Below are positions 38,036 to 47,547 of a stretch of DNA of 64,000 nt, one piece after another. The translations under genes and the position numbers were made by a program. The stretch's first letter is position 1, and every line of letters begins with the position of its first letter. The stretch comes from an uncultured Alphaproteobacteria bacterium (lineage in GTDB: Bacteria; Pseudomonadota; Alphaproteobacteria; HIMB59; GCA-002718135): contig CACJZA010000003.1 of NCBI GenBank assembly GCA_902597795.1, positions 62,001 through 126,000 on the forward strand, written 5' to 3'. A model generated the notes under the pieces. That model saw nothing but the letters and a program-made list of their open reading frames with translations, was not told the DNA's origin and ran no database searches.

Positions 38036-38494
38036 ATGAAAATCAATCAATTAAAATCTACTTTGACTTCGAGCAAAAAAAGTAAAAGAAGAGGAAGAGG
38101 GTCTGGGTCAGGTTTAGGAAAAACTTCAGGTAGAGGTGTAAAAGGACAAAAGTCTAGATCTGGGGTTTCAATAAATGGTTTTGAAGGGGGGCAAATGCCT
38201 CTTTACAGACGTTTACCTAAAAGAGGATTCAAAAATCCATTTAGAACCAAAATTCAAAATATTAACTTTAGTACGATTAATAATATGATAAAAAAATATA
38301 ATTTAAATCCAGAAAAAATTACTGAAGAAGAATTATTTAATAAAAAAATTTTTAAGAGATCTAAAGGAAGTCTCAAACTTCTTAATGTTGGAAAACTAGA
38401 AAACACCACTAATTTAGAAATTTCTTATGCTTCTAAAAAAGCTATTGAAATTTTAGAAAAATTAGGTGGTAAAATCATATTAACTAAGAAATAA
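38036..38494 (+). CDS. rplO: 50S ribosomal protein L15
   Basis: A 152-residue L15, a late-assembly protein. The basic Gly-rich N-terminal tail [20 protein letters not shown] and [20 protein letters not shown] are diagnostic, followed by [12 protein letters not shown]. The C-terminal domain ends with [17 protein letters not shown]. It directly follows rpsE, without L30 between, and its stop overlaps the secY start by one base. Confidence 0.97.
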   Translation: MKINQLKSTLTSSKKSKRRGRGSGSGLGKTSGRGVKGQKSRSGVSINGFEGGQMPLYRRLPKRGFKNPFRTKIQNINFSTINNMIKKYNLNPEKITEEELFNKKIFKRSKGSLKLLNVGKLENTTNLEISYASKKAIEILEKLGGKIILTKK

Positions 38495-39834
38495 TGGCTA
38501 CAGCAGCAGATAGATTAGCAAACAATTTAAATTTTGGTGCCTTAGGTAAAGCTACTGAATTAAGACAAAGACTTTTATTTACTTTAGGGGCACTAATCGT
38601 TTTTCGTTTAGGTACTTTTTTACCAATTCCAGGGATTAATCCTCTTGCACTCCAGCAGTTTTTCGAGCAACAATCTTCTGGCATTTTAGGAATTTTTGAT
38701 ACTTTTTCTGGAGGGGCATTAGGTAGAATGGGTATTTTTGCATTGGGTGTTATGCCATACATTTCTTCTTCTATAATTATGACCTTAATGCAATCAGCAA
38801 TTCCTTATTTAAAATCTTTAAAAGAACAAGGAACAAAAGGCAGAAGGCAACTACTTCAAGTCACAAGGTATGTTACTGTTTTAATAGCTGCTGTTCAGGG
38901 ATATGGAGTCTCAATAGGACTAGAATCCATGCAAACAACTTATGGTAATATTGTTTTTGAACCTGGATTATTTTTCAGATTAACTACAGTTATAACTTTA
39001 GTTGGAGGTACAATTTTTTTAATGTGGCTTGGTGAACAAATTTCATCACGAGGAGTAGGAAATGGTATCTCCTTAATTATAACAGCAGGAATTATTGCAA
39101 ATTTACCAAGTGCATTTGTTAGCACTCTTCAATTAGGTAGAACTGGAGAATTAAGTATTGCTTTCATCTTGGGTATTTTAATTCTTATACTTCTTCTAAT
39201 AATATTTATTGTATACATTGAAAAGGCACAAAGAAGATTACCAGTTCAATATCCAAAAAGACAAGTTGGAAATAAAATTTACGGAGGTCAAAGTTCACAT
39301 CTACCACTTAAAATTAATACAGCTGGTGTTATACCTGTTATTTTTGCATCCTCTATTTTGTTGCTTCCAAACACAATGTCAGGATTTGGTGCCGGCTCTA
39401 CAAGTGATATATTTATTTTAATATCAAGTTATTTAGGTAGGGGGCAACCTCTTTATCTTGCTTTATATGCGGCTATGATAATATTTTTTGGATTCTTCTA
39501 TACCTCGATTGTTTTTAATCCAGATGAACAAGCTGAAAACTTAAGAAAATATGGAGGTTTTATTCCTGGAATAAGACCTGGTGAAAATACCGCTAAATAT
39601 ATTGAGTTTGTATTGATAAGATTAACAACTATTGGCACGATTTATTTAACATTTGTTGCATTACTTCCAGAATTTCTTCTATCAAGGACATCAATACCAT
39701 TTTATCTTGGAGGCACAGCTTTATTAATTGTCGTTGTAGTAATGATTGACTTTATAACCCAAGTACAATCACATTTGTTTCAACATCAATATGAAGGCTT
39801 GCTTAAAAAAACTAAGCTAAAAGGCAGAAGATAA
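38494..39834 (+). CDS. secY: Preprotein translocase subunit SecY
   Basis: A 446-residue, ten-helix channel protein of the Sec translocon. Visible signatures: FRLGTFLPIPGINPLAL (TM1 and start of the first periplasmic loop), the plug region GGALGRMGIFALGVMPYISSSII, GEQISSRGVGNGISLII, and the cytoplasmic loop QRRLPVQYPKRQVGNKIYGG that binds SecA and the ribosome. It is inserted in the spc cluster between rplO and adk, the normal location. Together with secE at 15433 it gives two of the three core subunits in this window. Confidence 0.98.
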   Translation: MATAADRLANNLNFGALGKATELRQRLLFTLGALIVFRLGTFLPIPGINPLALQQFFEQQSSGILGIFDTFSGGALGRMGIFALGVMPYISSSIIMTLMQSAIPYLKSLKEQGTKGRRQLLQVTRYVTVLIAAVQGYGVSIGLESMQTTYGNIVFEPGLFFRLTTVITLVGGTIFLMWLGEQISSRGVGNGISLIITAGIIANLPSAFVSTLQLGRTGELSIAFILGILILILLLIIFIVYIEKAQRRLPVQYPKRQVGNKIYGGQSSHLPLKINTAGVIPVIFASSILLLPNTMSGFGAGSTSDIFILISSYLGRGQPLYLALYAAMIIFFGFFYTSIVFNPDEQAENLRKYGGFIPGIRPGENTAKYIEFVLIRLTTIGTIYLTFVALLPEFLLSRTSIPFYLGGTALLIVVVVMIDFITQVQSHLFQHQYEGLLKKTKLKGRR

Positions 39835-39835
39835 G

Positions 39836-40408
39836 TTGAAAAACATAATTTTTTTTGGCCCACCTGGAGCTGGAAAGGGAACACAGGCTAAAGTTATTTC
39901 AGAGTATTTAAATATTTCTCATTTATCAACTGGAGACATATTAAGAAAAAAACTTTTAGACAATGATGAATTAGCCAAGGAATTAAAATCAATTATGTCT
40001 TCTGGTAATTTAGTTTCAGATGAAATTCTGAATTCAATAGTATCTTTAAGACTTAAAAATGAGAGAGTTAATGGTTTTATTTTGGATGGTTATCCAAGAA
40101 CAATAGCTCAATCTAAATTTTTAGATAATTTTCTTATGAAGAATTCAATTTCAATAAATCATATTTTTAACATTCAAATAAATTTTCAAACTTTGCAGGA
40201 AAGAATATTAAAAAGATCTTCGGAAGAAAGTAGAGAAGATGACAATATTGATGTTATAAAAACTAGATATAATGAATATCTAAATTCTACTGAAAAGGTA
40301 TCTAATTTATATAAACAAAAAAATTCAACAATATTTCAAGAAGTAGATGGATCCCAACAAATTCATGAAATTACACAAAAAATTAAAGAAATTCTAAAAA
40401 AATCATGA
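39836..40408 (+). CDS. adk: Adenylate kinase (short-LID type)
   Basis: A 190-residue adenylate kinase that interconverts ATP+AMP and 2 ADP. P-loop FFGPPGAGKGTQAK (about 5-18), NMP-binding HLSTGDILR (about 28-36), ILDGYPRT (about 80-87), and a short LID segment RSSEESREDDNIDVIKTR in place of the longer, zinc-type LID. This short form is common in alphaproteobacteria. The start is TTG (39836), 1 bp after secY; no ATG near it would keep the P-loop strand, so TTG is accepted. Confidence 0.95.
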   Translation: MKNIIFFGPPGAGKGTQAKVISEYLNISHLSTGDILRKKLLDNDELAKELKSIMSSGNLVSDEILNSIVSLRLKNERVNGFILDGYPRTIAQSKFLDNFLMKNSISINHIFNIQINFQTLQERILKRSSEESREDDNIDVIKTRYNEYLNSTEKVSNLYKQKNSTIFQEVDGSQQIHEITQKIKEILKKS

Positions 40409-40437
40409 AAAACAGCCAAATATCAATACATCTTTTC

Positions 40438-40467
40438 TTGACTAATTGCATAAATATCATGTATTCA
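40438..40467 (+). promoter_or_regulatory. Candidate promoter of the alpha operon (rpsM-rpsK-rpoA-rplQ)
   Basis: The 87-bp gap between adk and rpsM holds TTGACT (40438-40443) and, 18 bp on, TATTCA (40462-40467). Predicted transcription start lies about 20 bp before the rpsM ATG. It is the largest break in the spc-alpha run, which fits a separate alpha-operon promoter; the boxes are not perfect. Confidence 0.4.
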
Positions 40468-40495
40468 CCCTCATTCATTTTTTTTGGATTTCAAC

Positions 40496-40876
40496 ATGGC
40501 TAGAATTTCAGGCGTTAATATTCCCACAAACAAAAAGATAAATATAGCGCTTACTTATATATTTGGTATTGGAAATAAAATAGCATTAGATATTTGTAAT
40601 AACGCATCCATAGATATTTCAAAACGTGTAAGTGAACTTAACGAAGAAGAAGTAAATAAAATTAGAGATTTAATTGATAAAGATTACTCAGTTGAGGGTG
40701 ATTTAAGGCGTAAAATATCTTTAGATATTAAAAGATTAAATGATCTTGGATGTTATAGGGGTCTTCGCCATCGAAAAAAATTACCAGTTAGGGGACAAAG
40801 AACACACACGAATGCTAGGACTAGAAAAGGAAAAGCGGTAGCTATTGCTGGAAAAAAGAAAGTTACTAAGGGTTAA
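40496..40876 (+). CDS. rpsM: 30S ribosomal protein S13
   Basis: The track begins at a TTG (40484); the ATG at 40496 gives the universal start [21 protein letters not shown] and 126 residues. Other signatures are [31 protein letters not shown] and the C-terminal [20 protein letters not shown], whose tail touches the P-site tRNA. S13 forms bridges to the large subunit. Only a weak GGA precedes the start. Confidence 0.97.
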   Translation: MARISGVNIPTNKKINIALTYIFGIGNKIALDICNNASIDISKRVSELNEEEVNKIRDLIDKDYSVEGDLRRKISLDIKRLNDLGCYRGLRHRKKLPVRGQRTHTNARTRKGKAVAIAGKKKVTKG

Positions 40877-40878
40877 AT

Positions 40879-41259
40879 ATGGTTGAAAAAAAGAAATCAA
40901 AAACTAAAAAAAAGTTAAGTTCAGGTGTAGCACATATTGTATCCTCATTTAATAATACTATAATTACAATCACTGATGAAAAAGGTAACGCCTTAGCATG
41001 GTCTTCATCAGGTCATAAAGGTTTTAAAGGTTCAAGAAAATCAACTCCTTATGCAGCACAAATTGCAGCTGAAGATGTTGGTAACAAGGCCAAAGAATTT
41101 GGGTTAAAAAATCTAAAAGTAGAAGTGTCTGGTCCTGGATCAGGAAGGGAGTCTGCTCTTAGATCACTGCAATCAATTGGGTATGTAATCACATCAATTA
41201 AAGATGTTACGCCAATACCACATAATGGATGTAGGCCAAGAAAAAGAAGAAGAGTTTAA
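40879..41259 (+). CDS. rpsK: 30S ribosomal protein S11
   Basis: A 126-residue S11. Signatures: [56 protein letters not shown] and the C-terminal [17 protein letters not shown]11 lies in the 30S platform near the E-site codon. The usual Asn-Gly isoaspartate site near the C-terminus (HNG) is present. It starts 2 bp after rpsM. Confidence 0.98.
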   Translation: MVEKKKSKTKKKLSSGVAHIVSSFNNTIITITDEKGNALAWSSSGHKGFKGSRKSTPYAAQIAAEDVGNKAKEFGLKNLKVEVSGPGSGRESALRSLQSIGYVITSIKDVTPIPHNGCRPRKRRRV

Positions 41260-41274
41260 AAAAGGAGCAATTGA

Positions 41275-42297
41275 GTGTTACAAAAAAACTGGAGTGAACT
41301 GATTAAACCAACTAAAATGGAAGTAAATGTTGAGGAAAGCTCAGGAAGAATAGGGAAGCTAACTGCTGAGCCATTAGAACGTGGATTTGGATTAACTTTA
41401 GGTAATTCAATAAGAAGAATATTGCTATCCTCTTTACAAGGTGCTGCAATTACGTCTGTAAAGATCAAAGGAGTTGTGCATGAATTTTCAACAATCCCTG
41501 GCGTTAAGGAAGATCTTACTGACATTCTTTTAAATTTAAAATCAATTGCAGTAAAAGTACATTCACCTGGTTTGAAAAAAATGTATTTGAAGTCATCAGG
41601 TTCAGGGGAATTAAGAGCTGGTAATTTTGAAACTGACTCTGAAACTGAGATTATGAATCCAAACCAACTTATTATGACTTTGGACTCAAATGCTGATATC
41701 GAGATTGAAGCAAATATCGAAACTGGTAAAGGTTATGTATCTGCTGAAGTTGCTGAAGATGATAATAAAATAATTGGTGAAATTAAGTTAGATGCAATGT
41801 TTAGTCCAGTAATAAAAGCTTCATATAAGGTTGAAAATAGTAGGGTTGGACAAGTTACAGATTTTGATAAACTAATTTTTGAAGTTGAAACTAATGGCGC
41901 AATTACACCTGATGATGCTATTGCCTTAGCTGCTCGTATACTACAAGATCAACTTCAGCCATTTATTAACTTTGACGAACCAGAGGTTTTACCTGATCAA
42001 TCAAACGTTGAAACACTATCGTTTAACTCAAACTTGTTAAAGAAGGTTGAAGAACTTGAGCTCTCTGTTAGATCTGCAAATTGCCTTAAAAATGATAATA
42101 TAATTTATATTGGGGACTTAGTTCAAAAATCGGAATCAGAAATGTTGAGAACTCCAAACTTTGGTAGAAAATCTTTAAATGAAATAAAAGAAGTTTTGCA
42201 ACAGATGGAACTTAATTTAGGAATGTCTGTACCTGATTGGCCACCGGATAATATTGATGAGTTGGCGAAGAAATATGAAGATCCATTTAACAAATAA
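41275..42297 (+). CDS. rpoA: DNA-directed RNA polymerase subunit alpha
   Basis: A 340-residue alpha subunit starting at GTG with AGGAG 5-6 bp upstream. The N-terminal assembly domain has [29 protein letters not shown] and [14 protein letters not shown]; the flexible linker is followed by the C-terminal domain (about 255-320) with [17 protein letters not shown] and [17 protein letters not shown], which binds UP elements and activators. The last residues are charged and AT-biased. Fits the alpha operon order before rplQ. Confidence 0.98.
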   Translation: MLQKNWSELIKPTKMEVNVEESSGRIGKLTAEPLERGFGLTLGNSIRRILLSSLQGAAITSVKIKGVVHEFSTIPGVKEDLTDILLNLKSIAVKVHSPGLKKMYLKSSGSGELRAGNFETDSETEIMNPNQLIMTLDSNADIEIEANIETGKGYVSAEVAEDDNKIIGEIKLDAMFSPVIKASYKVENSRVGQVTDFDKLIFEVETNGAITPDDAIALAARILQDQLQPFINFDEPEVLPDQSNVETLSFNSNLLKKVEELELSVRSANCLKNDNIIYIGDLVQKSESEMLRTPNFGRKSLNEIKEVLQQMELNLGMSVPDWPPDNIDELAKKYEDPFNK

Positions 42298-42303
42298 AAC
42301 TTA

Positions 42304-42741
42304 ATGAAACATAATATTAAAAATAAAAAACTTAATAAAACATCTTCACATAGAAAAGCTATGTTTATGAATATGTCAAATTCTCTTATTAAGCACGAGC
42401 AAATAACAACTACGCTCCCAAAAGCAAAAGAATTAAAAAGATTTGTAGAAAAGATTATTACTTTAGGAAAAAAAGGTAACTTACTTTCTAGAAGAAAAAC
42501 TGTTTCAATTCTACAAGACAACAAAATGTCAAAAAAAGTTTTTGATGTTTTGGCAGATAGATATAAAAATAGAGACGGTGGCTATACACGTATCATAAAA
42601 CTAGGAAATAGATTTGGTGATAATGCCCCTATGGCTGTAGTAGAATTTGTAGAACGTGATGAAAAAGCAAAAGGATTAGATAGTGGTCCTATTGTTGAAA
42701 AAAAATCTACTGAAGAAGTAGAAGAACAACCTACAACTTAA
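42304..42741 (+). CDS. rplQ: 50S ribosomal protein L17
   Basis: A 145-residue L17, at the tunnel exit. The core is conserved: [41 protein letters not shown] and [32 protein letters not shown]. It carries a C-terminal acidic extension of about 25 residues ([15 protein letters not shown]) beyond the E. coli-length core, as seen in other alphaproteobacteria. Last gene of the supercluster; crcB starts 5 bp later and may be cotranscribed. Confidence 0.97.
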   Translation: MKHNIKNKKLNKTSSHRKAMFMNMSNSLIKHEQITTTLPKAKELKRFVEKIITLGKKGNLLSRRKTVSILQDNKMSKKVFDVLADRYKNRDGGYTRIIKLGNRFGDNAPMAVVEFVERDEKAKGLDSGPIVEKKSTEEVEEQPTT

Positions 42742-42746
42742 ATATA

Positions 42747-43115
42747 TTGTTTAACTTGATGTTAGTCGCCACTGGTGGCGCATTAGGGGCAGCGTTAAGA
42801 TATTTTTTAATAAATTTTAGCAAAATATTTTTTGCATCCAGTATCTATGGTACTATTTCCGTGAACATAGTAGGTTCTTTTTTAATAGGTTATTTAATTA
42901 CATCTAATGTAGTAAACAATTCTTCTGAAAATTTTATTAGGTTTTTTTTGATTATTGGGGTTTTAGGATCTTTCACAACTTTCTCTGCTTTTTCATATGA
43001 AGTTGTAGATCTAATAAACTCAAAAAAATATATCACTTCTATATCCTATATTTTTATTTCTATAATTATCTGTATAATGTCTGCATATCTAGGAACTCTA
43101 TTAAATAAGCTGTGA
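42747..43115 (+). CDS. crcB: Fluoride efflux channel CrcB/Fluc
   Basis: A 122-residue protein of four hydrophobic helices. Family signatures: GGALGAALRYFLINF near the start, YGTISVNIVGSFLIGYL (about 34-50, with the conserved Asn and Gly-Ser-Phe) and GVLGSFTTFSAFSYEV (about 73-88, the Phe box and Na+ site region). Dual-topology dimers export fluoride. The start is uncertain: TTG 42747 gives the full first helix, ATG 42759 loses four residues. No fluoride riboswitch fits the 5-bp gap after rplQ. Confidence 0.92.
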   Translation: MFNLMLVATGGALGAALRYFLINFSKIFFASSIYGTISVNIVGSFLIGYLITSNVVNNSSENFIRFFLIIGVLGSFTTFSAFSYEVVDLINSKKYITSISYIFISIIICIMSAYLGTLLNKL

Positions 43116-43116
43116 T

Positions 43117-44031
43117 TTGATTAAAAAAATTAAAATTATAAATGATTTTGACCAAAGACTAGATAAATATCTTAAGCGTAAATACACTTCTTTAACACAA
43201 GGGTTTATAGAAAAAAATATTAGAAAAAAAAATATTTTAATAAATAATTCAACTACTAAAGCAAACTATTTAGTCAAATTTAATGATGATCTTAAAATAT
43301 TAAATTTTCATGAAATGCTATATAAAAATAAGATAATTTTTAAAAAAAATATAAAAATATCAAAAGAAATTTTAGCCCAGTTTAAAAGATCAATAATATT
43401 TGAAAACAATGATTTTATTGTTTTGAATAAATGGTCACAAATAGCTACTCAAGGAGGTAGTAAAATAATAACTTCAATAGATCACATAATCAAAAATATA
43501 AATACACAATATAGATTAGTTCATAGACTTGATAAGGAAACGTCAGGGCTTCTTTTAATTGCTAAAAATCTTAATTCTGCAAAAAAACTATCTTCTCTTT
43601 TTAAACAAAAAGAAATTACCAAATTCTATATTGCTTTGTGTGAAGGAAATCCTAAAAATAATTACTCTCAAGTTAAATTAGAAATTAAAAATAAAAAATT
43701 TAAATCTGAGAATACTTTAACAAACTACAAACTCATAAATAAAAACAAAAGTATTTCTTCAATATTATTTAATCCTCAAACTGGTAAAACTCATCAACTT
43801 AGAATAGTTTCTAAAAATCTTGGGTGTCCGATAGTGGGTGATAACAAATATAACATCTATTCTAAATATAAAAAAGAGAACTTAATGTTACATGCATTTG
43901 CTCTAAGATTTACTGTTAATACTAAGAAATTTGAATTTATCTCAAAGTTGCCAAATTATTTTCTTAATTTCTTAAAAAAAAATAATTTAAAAATGAATAA
44001 AGATTTAATATATTATTTAAATAGTTTTTAA
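43117..44031 (+). CDS. RluC/RluD family 23S rRNA pseudouridine synthase
   Basis: A 304-residue RluA-family enzyme: an N-terminal S4 RNA-binding domain (about residues 10-75, DQRLDKYLKRKYTSLTQGFI) and the catalytic domain with VHRLDKETSGLLLIAKN, whose Asp is the nucleophile, LFKQKEITKFYIALCEG, and PQTGKTHQLRIVSKNLGCPIVGD. It likely makes the RluC sites (955/2504/2580), but RluD is not excluded. The start is TTG, 1 bp after crcB. Lys and Asn content is very high. It overlaps the convergent lipB by 15 bp. Confidence 0.88.
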   Translation: MIKKIKIINDFDQRLDKYLKRKYTSLTQGFIEKNIRKKNILINNSTTKANYLVKFNDDLKILNFHEMLYKNKIIFKKNIKISKEILAQFKRSIIFENNDFIVLNKWSQIATQGGSKIITSIDHIIKNINTQYRLVHRLDKETSGLLLIAKNLNSAKKLSSLFKQKEITKFYIALCEGNPKNNYSQVKLEIKNKKFKSENTLTNYKLINKNKSISSILFNPQTGKTHQLRIVSKNLGCPIVGDNKYNIYSKYKKENLMLHAFALRFTVNTKKFEFISKLPNYFLNFLKKNNLKMNKDLIYYLNSF

Positions 44032-44664
44032 TTTTTTTATAAAAATCTCTTTAAATTTATTATCAAATTCAGACTGGTCTAATTTAATACCTAATTCTTT
44101 CATTGATGTATTTTGATACTCTTTTAAACCACACGCGTGAATATAATTATAATATTTAAGATCAGGATTGATATTGAAACTTAATCCATGGTATGTAATC
44201 CATTTTTTTATACGTAATCCAACTGCACCAATTTTTTTTTCTTTATCAAATGTAATATTATTATTTTTAGTTACCCAAATACCCACTCTATCATTAAAAG
44301 ATTGAGCTTCAATATTATAGTAAGCTAAAAAAGTGATAAGGGAATTTTCAATAATAGAAATAAACTTCCTAACGTCTTTATTTTTATTATTTAAATTTAA
44401 CATAAAATATACAAGTCTTTGCCCGGGACCATGGTATGTTGTTTTCCCTCCACGATTAGTTTTAATGATTTTTATAATATTTGAATTTAATACCTCTTCC
44501 TCTGACGCACTGGTTCCTTGAGTAAATATATGATTATGACTTAGAAACCATAACAATTCTTTAGATTGATTCTTAATTATATCATCAACTCTTGACTCCA
44601 TATATGATAGTGCATCTTCATAATTTATTTGATTGTTAGATATTTTAATTTCAATTTTCTTCAT
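44017..44664 (-). CDS. lipB: Octanoyl-[ACP]:protein N-octanoyltransferase LipB
   Basis: A 215-residue LipB, which transfers octanoate from ACP to the lipoyl domains of 2-oxoacid dehydrogenases and GcvH before LipA adds sulfur. Signatures: TNRGGKTTYHGPGQRLVY (about 69-86), KKIGAVGLRIKKWITYHGLS with the active-site Lys (about 142-161), and HACGLKEYQNTSM with the catalytic Cys (about 174-186). Cytoplasmic. Encoded alone on the minus strand, convergent with the pseudouridine synthase (15-bp overlap), and divergent from tRNA-Leu 59 bp away. Confidence 0.95.
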   Translation of the reverse strand: MKKIEIKISNNQINYEDALSYMESRVDDIIKNQSKELLWFLSHNHIFTQGTSASEEEVLNSNIIKIIKTNRGGKTTYHGPGQRLVYFMLNLNNKNKDVRKFISIIENSLITFLAYYNIEAQSFNDRVGIWVTKNNNITFDKEKKIGAVGLRIKKWITYHGLSFNINPDLKYYNYIHACGLKEYQNTSMKELGIKLDQSEFDNKFKEIFIKKLKTI

Positions 44665-44722
44665 CTCTATTTAACTTTATTGATAGTTAATATCCTATCT
44701 GATATTTAAATCTACTATATAA

Positions 44723-44809
44723 GCGGCTGTGGCGGAATTGGTATACGCGCAGCGTTGAGGTCGCTGTGGGATTTATCCTGTGGAAGTTCAAGTCTTCTCA
44801 GCCGCACCA
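44723..44809 (+). tRNA. tRNA-Leu (anticodon GAG)
   Basis: An 87-nt class II tRNA: acceptor GCGGCTG/CAGCCGC, anticodon stem CAGCG/CGCTG with loop TTGAGGT (anticodon GAG, reads CTC/CTT), a long variable arm TGGGATTTATCCTGT region, T arm GAAGTTCAAGTCTTC and encoded CCA. The mgtE start codon follows only 6 nt after the CCA. Confidence 0.95.
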
Positions 44810-44815
44810 ATATGT

Positions 44816-46183
44816 ATGGAAGAAATTATTATAAAAAAAGATCAGGATTCTTCATCCAAATCTGTTGAATTAGTATCTGATTATTTAGAAAATTATAAAT
44901 ATGATAATGTTTTATCTTATTTAAAAGATATTCATAATGCTGATATTGCAGATATTCTTCAAAATTTAGATCCAGTTTTACGACTAAGTCTTTTGAATAT
45001 AATTGATAGAGATTTTGATCCTGAAATATTAACTTATTTAAATGATAGTGTTAGAGAAGAAATAATAGAAACTTTGGATATAAAACAATTAGCTAATAAT
45101 GCTAAAAGTCTAGATACTGATGATGTTGTCGACTTAGCAGAAGATTTAGAAGAAAAAGATCAGACTATATTTTTAGAAAATTTAGATAAAGAAGAACGTA
45201 CATTGGTTGAAGAAGGATTAAAATATCCTGAAGATTCTGCTGGAAGATTAATGCAAAGACAATTTGTTGCCGTTAATCAATCATGGAATGTTGGTCAAGC
45301 AATTGATTATTTGAGAAAGAATAAAGCGAAATTACCTGAAGATTTCTATGATATTTATTTAATTAATAATAACCAAGAAGCAAAAGGTGTTGTTCCATTA
45401 GGAAGATTAATGGGTTCAAAAAGAGAAGTAGAACTAAATTCAATAACAAATAAAGAATTAAGATTAATTGATGTAAATACAGATCAGGAAGATGTGGCCT
45501 TATTATTTAATAAATACGGATTGGTCAGTGCTCCTGTTATAAATAATCAAAAAAAAATTATTGGATCTATTACAGTTGATGATGTTGTTGAGGTTATAGA
45601 AGAAGAAAGAGAGGAAGATATTTTAAAACTTGGAGGTGTTGATCATACAGATTTATATGAGTCAGTTATTTCTACAACAAAATCAAGAATTTCGTGGTTA
45701 ATTGTAAATTTAATGACAGCAGTAGTAGCTTCAATAGTTATAGGTTTGTTTGAAGCTGCTATAGAAAAAGTAATAGCTTTAGCTATTTTAATGCCAATAG
45801 TAGCTTCAATGGGTGCCAATGCTGGCACTCAAACTTTAACAGTTGCAGTGAGAGCTATTGCTGTGAAAGAATTAACAGCTAGCAATGCTCTAAAAATTAT
45901 AACTAAAGAGACTCTCATTGGTGGTATAAATGGTATCATATTCGCTATTATAATATCTTTAATTTCTATTTATTGGTTTGACAATTTTCTTTTGGGTTTA
46001 ATAATAGGTCTTGCCATGATACTAAATTTACTAATTGCTGGTTTTTCAGGAATCGTAATTCCGTTAATTTTAGATAAGATGAAAATTGATCCTGCTTTAG
46101 CATCTGCAGTAATTTTAAGTACAATTACAGATGTTTTTGGTTTCCTATCTTTTCTTGGATTAGCATCTTTATTTTTAATATAA
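44816..46183 (+). CDS. mgtE: Magnesium transporter MgtE
   Basis: The track opens this frame inside the tRNA; the first usable ATG is 44816 (MEEIIIKKDQDSS), giving 455 residues. Domain order: N-terminal superhelical domain (about 20-125), two CBS domains (about 130-255) that sense Mg2+, the plug helix, and five transmembrane helices (about 270-450). The pore signature is MPIVASMGANAGTQTLTVAVRA. MgtE is a Mg2+-gated inner-membrane channel. The start lies 7 bp from the tRNA-Leu CCA with no Shine-Dalgarno, so translation may begin on a leaderless, tRNA-processed mRNA. Confidence 0.95.
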   Translation: MEEIIIKKDQDSSSKSVELVSDYLENYKYDNVLSYLKDIHNADIADILQNLDPVLRLSLLNIIDRDFDPEILTYLNDSVREEIIETLDIKQLANNAKSLDTDDVVDLAEDLEEKDQTIFLENLDKEERTLVEEGLKYPEDSAGRLMQRQFVAVNQSWNVGQAIDYLRKNKAKLPEDFYDIYLINNNQEAKGVVPLGRLMGSKREVELNSITNKELRLIDVNTDQEDVALLFNKYGLVSAPVINNQKKIIGSITVDDVVEVIEEEREEDILKLGGVDHTDLYESVISTTKSRISWLIVNLMTAVVASIVIGLFEAAIEKVIALAILMPIVASMGANAGTQTLTVAVRAIAVKELTASNALKIITKETLIGGINGIIFAIIISLISIYWFDNFLLGLIIGLAMILNLLIAGFSGIVIPLILDKMKIDPALASAVILSTITDVFGFLSFLGLASLFLI

Positions 46184-46206
46184 TCTGACTTATTTAAGAT
46201 AAAGCA

Positions 46207-47547
46207 ATGCTAAAAAGAAATGATCTAATAGACTACTTTAATAAAGGAATTAAAGATAAGAATGATTTACGCATAGGAGTAGAACATGAGAAATTTGTTC
46301 TAAAAAAAGACACATTGCACCAATTATCATATGAAGAGTCAAACGGTATAAAAGATATTCTTTTAAAATTTGTAAATAAGGGATGGAAACCAAAGTATGA
46401 TGATGAAAATACTACTATAATTGCTTTAGAAAGATTTGGTGAAAGTATAACTTTAGAACCAGGCGGTCAAATCGAATTATCTGGAGCTCAATTAAAAAAT
46501 ATTCATCAAACCTGCACAGAAACAAATAGACATTTAAAAGAGTTAAAAGAAATTGGTGAAGAATTTAATTTTATATTATTGGGCTTAGGCGTGGAACCCA
46601 GCTTATCAATAGATGAATTACCTTGGATGCCAAAACAAAGATACTCCATAATGAAAAAATATATGCCCAAAGTAGGTACTCTAGGACATCATATGATGAA
46701 ACGTACTTGCACAAATCAAGTAAATTTGGATTATCATTCCGAAGAAGATATGATTGCTAAGTATCGATTAATGCTAAATCTTGAAGGAATAGCAACTGCT
46801 ATATTTGCTAACTCACCTTTTGATCAAAAAGAAGTTTCCAAATATAAGAGTTTAAGATCTCATTTTTGGCATCACACAGACAAAGATAGAACAGGTTTAT
46901 TACCATTTGTTTTTGATAAAAATTTTAATTTTGAAAAGTACGTTGATTACGCACTTGATGTACCGATGTATTTTGTCATCAGAGATCATAAATATATAGA
47001 TATGACCAACTATACTTTTAGAGATTTCATGGAAAATAATATTTCAAAAGAATTAAAAATTGAACCTAATATAGAAGATTGGATAAATCATTTATCAACT
47101 TTATTCCCTCAAGTAAGATTGAAGCAATTCTTAGAAATTCGTTCTATGGATGCATGTTCATGGGATTTAATATGTTCTCAACCTGCTTTTTGGATTGGTA
47201 TTTTGTACAATGATGAAGCTATTAATAAAACATATGAAATTGTTGAGGGTTGGACACAAAATGATAGAAACTTAATAAATAGCTTTGCTCCAGAGCATGG
47301 CTTGAAAACCAAATTTAAAAATGGCAATCTTTTGAATGTTGCACAAAAATTATTTGAAATTTCAAAATCAGGTTTAGAGAAAAGAAATATTCTAGTCAAC
47401 AATGGTAAATATAATGAAACATTTTATTTAAAAGATTTAGAACAAAATCTATCAAATGGTCATTCACCGGCTGATTTATTAATCAATAAATATAATGGTA
47501 AATGGAAAAAAAATATTAAAAAAATATACGAGGAAGAAATTTTTTAA
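46207..47547 (+). CDS. gshA: Glutamate-cysteine ligase (plant/alphaproteobacterial type)
   Basis: A 446-residue GCS2-type ligase making gamma-glutamylcysteine, the first step of glutathione synthesis. Signatures: LRIGVEHEKFVLKK at the start, LEPGGQIELSGAQ (about 90-102), WMPKQRYSIMKKYMP and HHMMKRTCTNQVNLDY (about 160-175), and FLEIRSMDACSWDLICSQPAFWIG. This family is shared by plants and alphaproteobacteria and differs from E. coli GshA. It overlaps the gshB start by one base (TAATG), forming a two-gene glutathione operon. Confidence 0.94.
   Translation: MLKRNDLIDYFNKGIKDKNDLRIGVEHEKFVLKKDTLHQLSYEESNGIKDILLKFVNKGWKPKYDDENTTIIALERFGESITLEPGGQIELSGAQLKNIHQTCTETNRHLKELKEIGEEFNFILLGLGVEPSLSIDELPWMPKQRYSIMKKYMPKVGTLGHHMMKRTCTNQVNLDYHSEEDMIAKYRLMLNLEGIATAIFANSPFDQKEVSKYKSLRSHFWHHTDKDRTGLLPFVFDKNFNFEKYVDYALDVPMYFVIRDHKYIDMTNYTFRDFMENNISKELKIEPNIEDWINHLSTLFPQVRLKQFLEIRSMDACSWDLICSQPAFWIGILYNDEAINKTYEIVEGWTQNDRNLINSFAPEHGLKTKFKNGNLLNVAQKLFEISKSGLEKRNILVNNGKYNETFYLKDLEQNLSNGHSPADLLINKYNGKWKKNIKKIYEEEIF

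Noticed and set aside
44780-44815. Upstream mgtE start inside tRNA-Leu
   Set aside because: These codons are part of the tRNA variable and T arms, so they cannot be a normal coding start.
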